DNA of 64,000 nt. It comes from Escallonia rubra (Eukaryota; Streptophyta; Magnoliopsida; Escalloniales; Escalloniaceae). This document shows, in pieces, positions 10,386 through 20,286 of the stretch (positions are counted from its first letter, which is position 1; every line of letters begins with the position of its first letter). Made by a program: the position numbers and the translations under genes. The DNA is taken from NCBI GenBank assembly GCA_033065855.1, contig JAVXUO010002766.1, positions 62,001 through 126,000 on the forward strand. Direction: 5' to 3'. The notes under the pieces were generated by a model. It was not told the origin of the DNA. It ran no database searches and was given only the letters and a program-made list of their open reading frames with translations.

Positions 10386-10900
10386 AGGGGACTCTTTTGT
10401 TTGCTGGTGCTGTTGTTAAGTTTCCTGAAGGGATCCTGGCATTTGTATAATTGCCCCCTAACTTTTACATGTGAAAGAGGTCAGAGGATGTTTTCTAACT
10501 CCTCTGGCTTCCCGCCAAAAAGACAAAAGAAATGGTGGTAGTGGAGTGTACCGAGTCATTTATTAGAGAATATATATGTTAACGTCATACTTGTTTCTTT
10601 TAGTTTGTTGTAGACTTTCAATTCCACAAGTCACCATTTATATTGTTATTATCATTGCCTGAGTATGCTATGCGATCCCCATACAGAAATTTTATATTAA
10701 CAGTTGTGTGACTTACGTTTCTGCCATATAATGATATATATATAACTTATAAACAACAACAACTCAATATATATATATATATCCTGATCTCGATGGTCAA
10801 AAAACCCGAATTCACTTTACTAGCCCAGTAACTCTTGTCAAGTATACGGGACGATTTTATTAACAGTCATTTACTTTAGTAGTTTGAAAGTGATGGGAGA
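10386..10900. other. Upstream region of the resistance-type gene
   Basis: AT-rich non-coding DNA with a (TA) tract at about 10735-10782. No gene or element was recognised; it probably includes the gene's promoter. Confidence 0.4.
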
Positions 10901-11868
10901 GAGAAAAAGGGGGAGAGGGAGTTAAAAGGTGGGAAGAGAGAACGGGGAAGACCCACATGGAGGGGTGGGAAGGCGGCTGCCCTGGCGCCTGGGTGGGGTG
11001 GGGTGGGGTGGTGGAGGGGGGGAATTTTTTTTTTGTTGGCCTCCTTAAGGAGGGAACCCCAAATTTATTTTTTTCACAATGTACATGAAGAGCATAAAAA
11101 AGAGAGAACGAGGAGGGTGGGTTGGGGGAGAGATCTAATGTTGTGTAATGTGGGAGGGAAAGTGGATGAAGATGAAAGCAGTGATGAGAGCGATGAGGGA
11201 GTGTGTGGGGGAGATGAAAAATTTTGTGAAATTTTTTCTAAGTGTAGAACGAGGGTGATAGGGTGTGACTCGACCCCAAGCGGGCAGGGTGAGAAGGGGG
11301 AAGGCGAAGGGAGTGAGAAAATTTTTGCAAATTTTCTAAGTGTTGAGAAGTTTTCCCGAGTGTTGGAAGGAGCATAGGATGTAGGGGGTGAAAAAATTTT
11401 GTTACAAATTTTTTTTAAGTGTTGAGCTCGGACAAGGGTGCCGAAGGAGACCGCTGAGGGTGATCATCGATTGCCGGTTGCGAAAAAACAAAATTTTTTT
11501 TCTAAGTGTAAAAAAAAAATGGACGAGGGGTGATGATGCGACCGAAGTAGCGTGGCTCGAGTCACCTCGTGCACCACGTACCAAGTCGCTGCAATGTGGG
11601 CAGAAGGGGTTGGGAAGGGGTGAAGCCCCCAAGGGAGTGGGTGATGGCATCAAGGGTGGTGTCAGTAGACTTGTGCAAGAGCGATGTAGCTTGAAAATTT
11701 TCTAAGTCTGGAAAATGTAACTTCGTTGATAAAGAAGGATAGGCAACATGCCTTGATACATGGGTATGACGTACATGGAAACATGCAAAATGAACGAAAA
11801 AAATTACAAGTGTGGAAAATGCACTAAGGCATGCCAAGGCTTGGTCGGTTGGTTCACATGTCCCGCAC
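10900..11868 (-). repeat. Degenerate interspersed repeat downstream of gag
   Basis: A G-rich stretch (plus strand) in which a motif close to AAATTTTYTAAGTGT recurs at about 11225, 11325, 11402, 11495 and 11692. The copies are separated by GC-rich spacers of roughly 75-200 bp. In the minus-strand gypsy remnant this is where protease and pol should be, but no pol motif is visible in any frame. Probably internal non-coding sequence of a non-autonomous element. Confidence 0.45.
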
Positions 11869-13660
11869 TTAGAGTTTGAGCTCGCCAGATGCGATTTTGT
11901 CGGCGAAGGCAAACTTNANTCCCCTGCACCACTTGAGGCCGTGACCGACCTTCCAATGATAGGGGCAGTAGTTGGGACGGGCTAAGTCTTCCGGGGTAGG
12001 TTCGGTGCCAGCATTGGGCATGGTTATGGCATTGTCGTTGATCCATGTCTCGAGGAGAGCGCTGATAGTCTTCAAGTCACATGGGTATTCTGGGGCAGGC
12101 ATTGGCTGCCCTCTCTTGCCAGGGCGCCCATCCCTTCCTTGGGTCTGACGCTTGTGATTGTTATCGTCGTTACTGGCTGCTTCCATCGTCGCGTCCAAGG
12201 CAATATGAGGTTGGGGTTTTGGGGCCTTTGACGGACCGACCGAGTCATAAGTGCGTCACGCAGCTTCTTTGAGATGTCCCCAGGACCGAAGCTGGAGGTT
12301 TTCAAGGTAGACCCTGTATGTGTCTTTCATGTTCTTGATGCAAATGGGTACAAGGGTTTCATCTTTGCTGAAGTCAGTACACTCCAAGCACTTGTGATGC
12401 AATCACGTAACATAGGTGTTGAGGTCTACCCCGGGGTTCTGGCGAATTTCGGCAATGTCAACGATGGTCACACGCTCCGTCTCATAGTGAAACTTGTCAA
12501 GGAAAAGGGGTACCATGTCGGGCCAGGAGTGGACAGTATTGTCTGGAATCTAATGATACAAAGAGTAGGCGAGACCAGTCAGGGACTTGTGAAATTCCCT
12601 AAGCTTCAAAGTGTCGTCCTCCCCGTAGTGCTCCATGGAGCCAGCAAAACGGGTGAGGTGCTCGCGGGCATTGTCCTCTTTTCCGTTGAACAAGGTGAAG
12701 GATGGTTGCTTGTACTTGACAGGGTAGGCCTTGGTAGCGAGGCTGCCAGAGCAGGGTGGATGGCCTGACAGCTTAGAAGGGGAGTGGGGGTAAGGATGAC
12801 TGCTTGAGACGGTGAAGGAGGGCATCAAAGTCATGCTTGGTGACGTACGACGCATGTGAGGGTTTGTGCCCCGTCGGGATGATCCAGGCACCAGAGCCCC
12901 CAGACAATGCAACCTGAGGCATCGAAGGGATGACGATGGTAGAGAGGGGCTGGTGGTGGGGAACAGCTTGTTGGGGGCATGGTTTGCATATGGGTAGTGT
13001 CAGCTGCTGGAGGCCGGTCGTCAGGAAAGGTCGACTCGAGCAAGTCGGGGACATGAGTTGTGTTTAGGCTGAGATTGGTTTTGTTAGGGTTGGGCTCCAT
13101 CTCAATTGAGTCGTGAATCTCCGAAGTGCTTCGAGCAAGGGTAAGGCGTGGCACCGGGGGCTGAGGTGCCGCGAGTCCTACTCTTGAGGGCCCGGAGGAC
13201 CAAGGCAGCGGTGGTCGCGACACTGGGACCTGAGTAGTGTTTAGAACTAGCCCAGGTCCTGAAGGTTGGATATGAGCAGGAGGGGCCAACCCTGAAACTT
13301 GGGATTACACGGGGTGAGCAGCGGTCACAGGGTACGGAGCTCTGAGGCTTTGAGAAGTCGACGATTGTGAAGTTAAGACTTGGATTGTTTTTTTCATTTC
13401 TAAGATGACAACCATGAGAGAAGATTGAGAGTCTTGTAGCTCAGTGATGATAGGAGTAAGGTGTTGGATTGTGGCGTTGACGATTGCGACCACATCGGGT
13501 GCATCCATCCCGGGTAGGGGCTGGAGTTGGTTGTGGCTGGTCTCTTCTTGATCGTCGAGATGATGCTCCTCTTGGATGACTGGGTTGAGGCTTTGGCTGT
13601 AGTCCTGGTAGCCCTTCGTTACTGAGGCATGGTTGCGTGGGTGTGTCAGGCAGGGAACAA
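11869..13660 (-). pseudogene. Ty3/gypsy gag (minus strand)
   Basis: Minus-strand blocks form a gag polyprotein. A Pro/Ser/Gln-rich N-terminal part (about 13660-12900) includes a helical segment (DAPDVVAIVNATIQHLTPIITE). The core is retrotransposon-gag: YPVKYKQPSFTLFNGKEDN, LTRFAGSMEHYGEDD and, in another frame, SWPDMVPLFLDKFHYET at about 12740-12480. At the C-terminus a zinc-knuckle-like CPYHWKVGHGLKWC (about 11985-11925) resembles the CxxHxxxGH...C motif of related plant elements. Gag would form the particle that packages element RNA. Several stops and frame changes are present. Two undetermined bases (11917, 11919) fall in the last block. No protease, RT or integrase follows. Confidence 0.75.
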
Positions 13661-13678
13661 ACTGCACTACGATGCTCA

Positions 13679-13690
13679 GCGGAGTCGCCA
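13679..13690 (-). other. Primer-binding site of the minus-strand gypsy
   Basis: Minus strand TGGCGACTCCGC lies seven bases inside the putative LTR end, the usual place and sequence for the tRNA primer site of many plant Ty3/gypsy elements. Confidence 0.65.
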
Positions 13691-14006
13691 AAATAATGCC
13701 AAGGAAAGTGGGTTCGCAGTTGACGTGGAGGTGCCACAAGGAATGCAGTCCAAGTCAGATGCCAAATGTATTGATGTGGGACACAACAAGGGTGGAACAA
13801 GGGTAGAGACCAATGGCTTCCCAGACAGAGCTTGAGGGTGGCAGTGCTGCGAGGGCGATAGCGCTGGATGAATACATGACGACAGTCACAGTCCGATGCT
13901 TAGGTCCGGAGTCGAGGTCCTGTATGTTTCTCTCTCTAAGATTCCAGAGTGAGAAAGTGAAAATATTCTGAAAATTTCCAACCTCTCGAATGAATTCTCA
14001 AGACCT

Positions 14007-14015
14007 CTATTTATA
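14007..14015 (-). promoter_or_regulatory. LTR TATA box
   Basis: TATAAATAG on the minus strand, followed by a sequence rich in GAGA and TTTCTC typical of LTR transcription starts. It lies about 310 bp before the LTR end, so transcription would run into the gag region. Confidence 0.6.
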
Positions 14016-14420
14016 GAGATTGAGATGATGATGTCATTAACCGACACGTGGCGCTCCCCGGGAGTGACACATCACCGGGGGGTCCACGGGTGCCGGTGCT
14101 CCACGGACTGTCGGATCGCATATTCAACCGACCCACCCCGCACAGCGTCGCTCTGTCTGTCTGAAAAGACTGACTCCCACCGCATCGGTGTGGCCAGAGA
14201 ACCCCCTTGATCTAGCCTCCAATCCAAGCCCTTGTAGAGTCCCACAGGCCTGGCAGCGGTGGGGAAGACCCGACGCCCAACTGCCAGGTGAACTAGGCGC
14301 GATGCCCTCCGAAGACCTGCTCCCGTCTCGGAGTGACCCGGGGGTCATAGTCCCTAGGGGTGCCGACGCAAGCCCCCAGTGCCGGAGCACGTAGGCCAGT
14401 CACGCAGGCACCCTAGCGGA

Positions 14421-15040
14421 GATAGTGTCCCGGAGGAGTCGCCTATTCCGCGGGCTGAGGTAGCATCCCGGAGGAGCTGTCTACCTGGTGAAAGAGGAAT
14501 CTTCATGCCGGAGCACTTAGAGCTCCCTGGCAGAGATAGTGTCCCGGAGGAGTCGCCTATCCCCGCAGGTGAGTCCTTGTGTCGGAGCACTCGGAGCGCG
14601 TCAAGGTAGCATCCCGGAGGAGCCGTCTACCCGACTGGCCGAGGTAGCATCCCGGAGGAGCCGTCTACCTGGCGGAAGGGGAGTTGAAGAGCTCCCTGGC
14701 AGAGATAGTGTCCCGGAGGAGTCGCCTATTCCCGCGGGTGAGTCCTTGTGCCGGAGCACTCGGAGCGCGTCAAGGTAGCATCCCGGAGGAGCCGTCTACC
14801 CGACTGGCCGAGGTAGCATCCCGGAGGAGCCGTCTACCTGGCGGAAGGGGAGTTGAAGAGCTCCCTGGCAGAGATAGTGTCCCGGAGGAGTCGCTTATCC
14901 CCGCGGGTGAGTCCTTGTGCCGGAGCACTGGTCGCGCGTCAAGGTAGCATCCCGGAGGAACCGTCTACCTGGCGGAAAGGGAGTTGAAGAGCTCCATGGC
15001 GGAGATAGTGTCCCGGAGGAGTCGCCTATCCCCGTAGGAT
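14421..15040. repeat. Higher-order minisatellite in U3
   Basis: The core CATCCCGGAGGAGCCGTCTA (and TGTCCCGGAGGAGTCGCCTA) occurs about eleven times. It is organised in a larger unit whose GATAGTGTCCCGGAGGAG marker starts at 14421, 14535, 14704, 14873 and 15003. Two intervals are exactly 169 bp. The open frames across it are by-products of the periodicity. Confidence 0.9.
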
Positions 15041-15373
15041 GTTGCACACTCCGGAGAGTGGGTCGAAGCATGTTCCACAACCAAGGTAAGGTGCGTATGA
15101 TGTGGTGAATGAGTATGGTGCCCGGGGGGCATGTAACATGATTGTGGCACATGGGTGTGATGAAGTGCGTATGGTACCGGGAGCACGGTAGTGTGACAGA
15201 GAGCCTGAGGGCACGACTGTATCAGTGGTACGGCGCACGGGCGCGGCGAAGTGTTAGAGTGCGGAGCCCAGACGCCGATGACGGGGGTCGTGGAGACGAC
15301 GTTCGGGCGACGGATGACGAACGTCGCAGAGTTGGCGGGCCGGCGACGTCCGGACGATAGGAGACAAGGTCAC

Positions 15374-15523
15374 GGAGTGACGTCCGGGCGACGGGGTTGC
15401 GGAGTTATGTTCGGGTGACGGGGTCGTGGTCACAGAGTGATGTCCGGACAACGGGGTCGCGGAGTGATGTCCGGGTGACGGGGTCGCGGATTTATGTCCA
15501 GGCGACGGGGTCGCGGAGTTACG
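15374..15523. repeat. 28-bp tandem repeat in U3
   Basis: About five copies of a unit like GGAGTGATGTCCGGGTGACG plus GGGTCGC, diverged by a few bases each. Confidence 0.85.
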
Positions 15524-15595
15524 GATGATGTATGGTCCCTTGAAGCGTAGTGAAAATGGTAAGTATGGAAGCCCAAATGCCAACCCATGGGTGAA

Positions 15596-15735
15596 GGCCA
15601 TGGCCAACCCTTAGGGGGAGGCCAAGGCCAACCCTTAGGGGGAGGCCGAGGCCAACCTTAAGGGGAGGCCGAGGCCAACCGCAAGGGGAGGCCAAGGCCG
15701 ACCCCAAGGGGAAGGCCAAGGCCAACTTCCCCGGG
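15596..15735. repeat. 24-25 bp tandem repeat in U3
   Basis: Five to six copies of AAGGCCAACCCTTAGGGGGA plus GGCC, a third distinct array in the same U3. Confidence 0.85.
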
Positions 15736-15979
15736 CAAGTGCCATGGTGCATCGACGGGCGCCGGAGGAAGTACGTCGGTCGATGCGTGATGAGCAATCG
15801 CGCCATGATGAGTTTCTTGGTGACGAAGTCACCTAGAAGAAGTAAAAAGTGCACGTGACTTGAGCGTGCACGCTTTGACCGGTTGTAAGCGGTGACTATT
15901 GATTGTTGCTTGTACGGATGTGTCTTGCAAAATGGGACCCCAGTGGTACTTTAGGTGCGACCAGAATATGTTAGGAACA

Positions 15980-16480
15980 TGTGCTAATGACCGGAAATAT
16001 CCTCATAGATGTTAATAATAATTAAGCAAATATTTAAAGGACTGATAGTCATCTCATTAATTTCAAGTTAAGTTTTTCACTTTTGTCGAAATAATTTTTA
16101 ATAACAAGCCAATATCGAATAATTTTTTTTTATATCTTTTTCTAATTTTTGTGAAATGCACGTGTGAGGACATTCAATTAATAAGCAAAAGTGTGTCCCC
16201 CCCCCCCCCCCCCCGCCTTTTAGGGCTTTTGAGGTGTTAATAGTAAAACAATAACACCTAATATGTAGGTAAATTGATAAAGTATAGTTTAAAAGATGGG
16301 TAAATTTAAAAGGTTAACTTTGCTTTTCATATTAGAGGTATACTATTTGTCACAAAACTATAGTTCTTACATCAAATAAATAACTTTAGTAGTATTTATT
16401 CATGGATACTTATTTTACCAAAACACAATGTAACTTTTGCAGACCAACTTTTGTCGGGTTATTCTTGTTGACTACATTAA
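15980..16480. other. AT-rich spacer
   Basis: AT-rich DNA with a poly-C run at about 16198-16214. Nothing else recognised. Confidence 0.5.
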
Positions 16481-17018
16481 GGCTGCGTTTGACGCAGCTT
16501 TTTTTTGCTCTTTTTTTTTCAGTTTTGAAAATTGGGAAAAAAAAGTGCGTTTGATAACCATTTTTTTTTTCCTTCTCCAATATAAAAAATCAGTTTTTAA
16601 ACTGAAGAGTAAAAAAAAACTCCGAAAACTGGTTTTTTTTTTCACTTTTGGTTTTTTTTTTTAGACCACCACCACCACCCTCCAACCGCCGACAACCACC
16701 TCAGGCGACCACTGCCGGCCACAGGCCACCACCTCTGACCGCCGGCAACCATTGCCGGAGACTGCCGGCAGCCACCACCGGCGACTGCCGGTCGCCACCG
16801 CCGGGCGCCGGCGACCACCTCTGGCCGTCGGCCCCCACCACCACCGCTACGTCCTACCACCGGCACCGCAAACCACCAAAAAAAAAGTCAAAATAAAAAG
16901 GGTTACTAAACACATAAAAAAAAAAAAATTATCAAACACTCACTTGTTTTTGAAAAAAAAAAATTAAGCTACTCTTTAAAAACTGAAAACCAAAAAAAAC
17001 GTTTTGTCAAACGAAGCC
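16481..17018. mobile_element. Tourist-like MITE, copy 1 (PIF/Harbinger type)
   Basis: Termini are GGCTGCGTTTGAC on the left and, inverted, GGCTTCGTTTGAC on the right. They are flanked by a 3-bp TAA duplication (16478-16480 and 17019-17021). TWA target sites and GGNNNNGTTT-like ends are features of PIF/Harbinger Tourist elements. The inside has long A/T runs around a CCACC/CCGGC-rich core at about 16663-16880. No transposase is present. A second copy lies at 59285-59742. Confidence 0.8.
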
Positions 17019-17021
17019 TAA

Positions 17022-17767
17022 GCTTGTAAAATTTAGCAAATATCCTTAACGGTAAGCTAAAGATTTTAGGGGGGAGATTAATTAGTTCATATAATTGTTA
17101 TTGAATGCACACATCAAGTACCACTCATATNTATAATCGACTCTATTATAATTAAAATTATGTTCCATAGCTTATAGTTAGTCTAATATTCACTAACTGG
17201 TTTTGTTATTCACGTGATATATTTTATATTGGGTCCTATTAGAAAAAACAAATTGTTTGATTACAATAAGCTTAGTAAAATTACTTAAAACAAATTCATT
17301 ACTCAAACATACTAAAAGCACATTAATTGTATCTTTTTTTTTAAAAAAATCTCATGTTTAATTTGCCATATAGGAGATATAACCATTTGGACGTGAGGTC
17401 TCATTTAAAAATACTGACTTATAATTCATTTATTATGCCTACATATTCATTTTTTACAATGAATATCTTATGTATATCGTATATATCTATATGTGTATAA
17501 AGATTATACATTTAACTCAATTAGAACGTAATTTTTTTCCCTTCTAAATCTAATATGTTATTTCATTTTTTAGACATATGCATTTTACATTTACATTAAA
17601 GAGTGTTTTAAGAAATACGATGGTCAAAATTAATTCCTGATAAATTATTGTATTTATCAGGTTGAGTTTTAAAATTACTAGAATTAATTTTTGTATTACA
17701 CAAGGCATATGAATATAACCCTCAATTATAACATTTATTTTTCTTCTAAATTGAAAATATTATCTTC

Positions 17768-17769
<2 letters not shown>
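17022..17769. other. AT-rich spacer
   Basis: AT-rich sequence without recognisable genes or elements. One undetermined base at 17131. Confidence 0.5.

Positions 17770-17804
<35 letters not shown>
17770..17804. repeat. (TA)n tract left of fold-back module 1
   Basis: About 17 TA units. A matching tract follows the module at 18611-18660. Confidence 0.95.
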
Positions 17805-17807
<3 letters not shown>

Positions 17808-18607
17808 GGGAGCTAATCTGTTGAGAGCGTGGGCAAAATAGGAGAAGTTGCAAGCGCGATCTGACCGTACATCCCGAAAGATGGACGGGCCAGATCGCGC
17901 CTTTTTCGAAAGCTGTCAGTCGTCCTCCATACAGTATGGCGGACGGGTTTTTTTACCAAATTGCCCCTCCGCGCCTGTCCGCTAAACTGTATGGCGGAGG
18001 ACATTAAAGTCCTGATGGAAGACAGCCAAAAGACGTCCGCGATACTGTATGGCGGACGTCCCCTAGGCTGACACCTTTTTGCCCCAACACTTAAAGTTTT
18101 TTTTTCGGCCCTGTGTACGTCTGCTATACTATATGGCGGACAGTCAAGGAGAAGGAAGCCTTCGGCTTCCTTCTGCTTGACTGTCCGCTATATAGTTTAG
18201 CGGACGTACATAGGGCCGAAAAAAACTAAGTGTTGGGGAGGCTTCCTTCTCCTTGACTGTCCGCCATATAGTATAGCGGACGTAAATAGGGCCGAAAAAA
18301 AAAATTAAGTGTTGGGGCAAAAAGGTGTCAGCCTAAGGACAGGTGTCAGCCTAGGGGACGTCCGCCACACAGTATCGCGGACGTCTTTTTGGCTGTCTCC
18401 CATCAGGACTTTAATGTCCTCCGCCATACAGTTTAGCGGACAGGCGCGGAGGGGCAATTTGGTAAAAAAATCCGTCCGCCATACTGTATGGCGGACGACT
18501 GACAGCTTTCGAAAAAGGCGCGATCTGGCACGTCCATCTTTCGGGATGGACGGTCAGATCGCGCTTGCAACTTCTCCTATTTTGCCCACGCTCTCAACGG
18601 ATCAGCT

Positions 18608-18610
<3 letters not shown>
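17808..18610. repeat. 803-bp fold-back module 1
   Basis: A near-perfect inverted repeat. The left arm (17808 to about 18163) and right arm (about 18239-18610) begin, read inward, with GGGAGCTRATCYGTTGAGAG and stay almost identical over their lengths. A central 75-bp segment is an extra copy of the right-arm inner part. Within the arms a short palindrome built on GTCCGCYATA and its complement recurs about eight times. Runs reading GCGCGATCTG and its complement also form local hairpins. GC-rich, non-coding, and placed between (TA)n tracts. It could be a non-autonomous fold-back transposon targeting TA repeats, or a locus making hairpin RNA. Confidence 0.85.

Positions 18611-18660
<50 letters not shown>
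18611..18660. repeat. (TA)n tract between fold-back modules
   Basis: About 24 TA units separating the two GC-rich modules. Confidence 0.95.
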
Positions 18661-18661
<1 letters not shown>

Positions 18662-18764
18662 CGGATGGTGAAAAAAATGGCCGTCGTGTCGCGAATATAC
18701 CCAAATTGCTAGCGCGATCTGGCCGTCCATGCGCGAGAATGGACAGCCAGATATATATATATAT

Positions 18765-18800
<36 letters not shown>

Positions 18801-18949
18801 CCAAGTTGCTAGCGCGATCTGACCGTCCACGCGCGAGAATGGACAGCCAGATCGCGCGACACGACAGCCATTTTTTCACCGTCCTCTACATAATGTAGCG
18901 GACAGCCAAATCGCGCTAGCAACTTGCTAACGTTTGCAATGGATCACGC

Positions 18950-18953
<4 letters not shown>
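18661..18953. repeat. Fold-back module 2
   Basis: A smaller GC-rich module. Left GGTGAAAAAAATGGCCGTCG (from about 18666) pairs with CGACAGCCATTTTTTCACC at about 18862-18881. A block with CGCGATCTGRCCGTCCAYGC occurs twice in direct orientation (about 18713 and 18813), each forming a hairpin with GGACAGCCAGAT. A TA tract and a (CA)n tract (18753-18801) split it. It shares the GCGCGATCTG hairpin theme with module 1. Confidence 0.75.

Positions 18954-18985
<32 letters not shown>
18954..18985. repeat. (TA)n tract right of fold-back module 2
   Basis: About 15 TA units closing the module cluster. Confidence 0.95.
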
Positions 18986-18988
<3 letters not shown>

Positions 18989-20286
18989 TATTATGGAGTG
19001 GTATTAAGAATACAATAGTCGATATTAAGTTCTAATACGTTAGTATATTGATTAAAAAATATGGTAGCAAGACCTTTTCTTTCCATTTGGTAGTACGTGC
19101 TAAACTCTTCCGGTTGGCATCCAGGTTGCAGCTGCGACATATATACACAGATACTAAGACACACCTACAAGTCAATGCAAAACATGTGAAATGTTAGGCA
19201 GTAGTTGTCAGTGGTGCACTATCTAAAGATAAACAAGCCTGGCAATGCCTTGGAATGCTACACATGCCAATAGCATGGTATAGACCTAACATGGCGGGGA
19301 GTATTTGCATTGTTGATAGTGCTGCAGGCTACGAGCCGGTAGCAACTGGATAAGCTCTTTTATAGCCAAGTCTTCCTCCTAACATTCGCCTAGGCGAGTG
19401 GGAGATCATCGTCAAGAAGAAGGTAGCCATATGATTGGAGTAGTTAGCATATCCTATGCATAGCAATCACTCCCACAACTTAATTTTTATCATCTTGACT
19501 AAGTGGTTTCATACATATACACCATAATCGTGCACAACAAAAATTGAATCATCTATTTTTCCCTTTTTTTTCTTTTTCTTTGTTTGGGTGTTGATTTCTT
19601 AATCCCAGGTTTTGGATTTTTGTGATATTGTCATTTGAAACTGCACAGCACCATTTCCCCAAATGTTTCCTTACGTTGATATGTCTAGAACAAAATTGCG
19701 TATAATGTTTCCTGGAATCTTTGATTGTCTTGCTTCTTTTCTAAATTGTTGGAATAGGTGGCTCTTCAAGTTGTATATATTTGCTCAGTTTTTTAACAAC
19801 ATTGCTTAAATTTGATTTGTAGGATAAAAGTTACTCTTTCTTGATCTTATCTTCTTCTTTTCCTTCTCAAGAATGTTTTTGTTATAATTCATTACAAACA
19901 AGTGGGATAGTATCTATAATTTCAATTCAATCTGGTATAAGAAAGTATAGAATGCGTGTATCCAAATATGACTCCTGATTTCATAATTTTAAATGATTAT
20001 CTCGATTATCTCCTAAAGACATTCTTCTCCTATATGTTGGATTTTAAACAAAGCAGTGGATTGAGATCATTCTTAAAGTAGGTATGACTTCATTATCCTG
20101 CAATATTGCAGTATATTCTGGGTTGAAAAAATTGTTTAGCTTGTTTTGTGTGGTAACCTTAGTGGAAAAAGTCTACTAAAGTGCTTCAAGTACGCAGTTC
20201 TAATTTTTCCTTTTTGCGATACGAAGCAATGAACATACAATCAACTAACGCCCTTTTTCAAGCTTTACTTGTTCTGAGAAATCTAC
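18986..20286. other. Unassigned non-coding stretch
   Basis: AT-rich sequence, T-rich in parts, resembling plant intron or intergenic DNA. I could not recognise any exon or element here. Confidence 0.45.

Larger units (their letters stand above)
13697..15929 (-). mobile_element. 5' LTR of the minus-strand Ty3/gypsy element
   Basis: Directly upstream of the primer-binding site on the minus strand. The downstream edge (CA at 13697) is placed by the primer site. The upstream edge is uncertain: TG pairs occur at 15929 and about 15978. The U5/R part is 13697 to about 13990, next to a TATA box at 14007-14015. The U3 part is very long (about 1.9 kb), GC-rich and largely made of tandem repeats. The partner 3' LTR is not in the window. 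Confidence 0.6.

Noticed and set aside
14421-15040. CRISPR-like repeat array
   Set aside because: Units are nested and tandem without unique spacers, lie in an LTR, and the genome is plant nuclear DNA.
17808-18953. Endogenous pararetrovirus, since such sequences can lie in TA repeats
   Set aside because: No coat, movement, protease or RT motif appears in any frame; the sequence is a palindrome without coding capacity.
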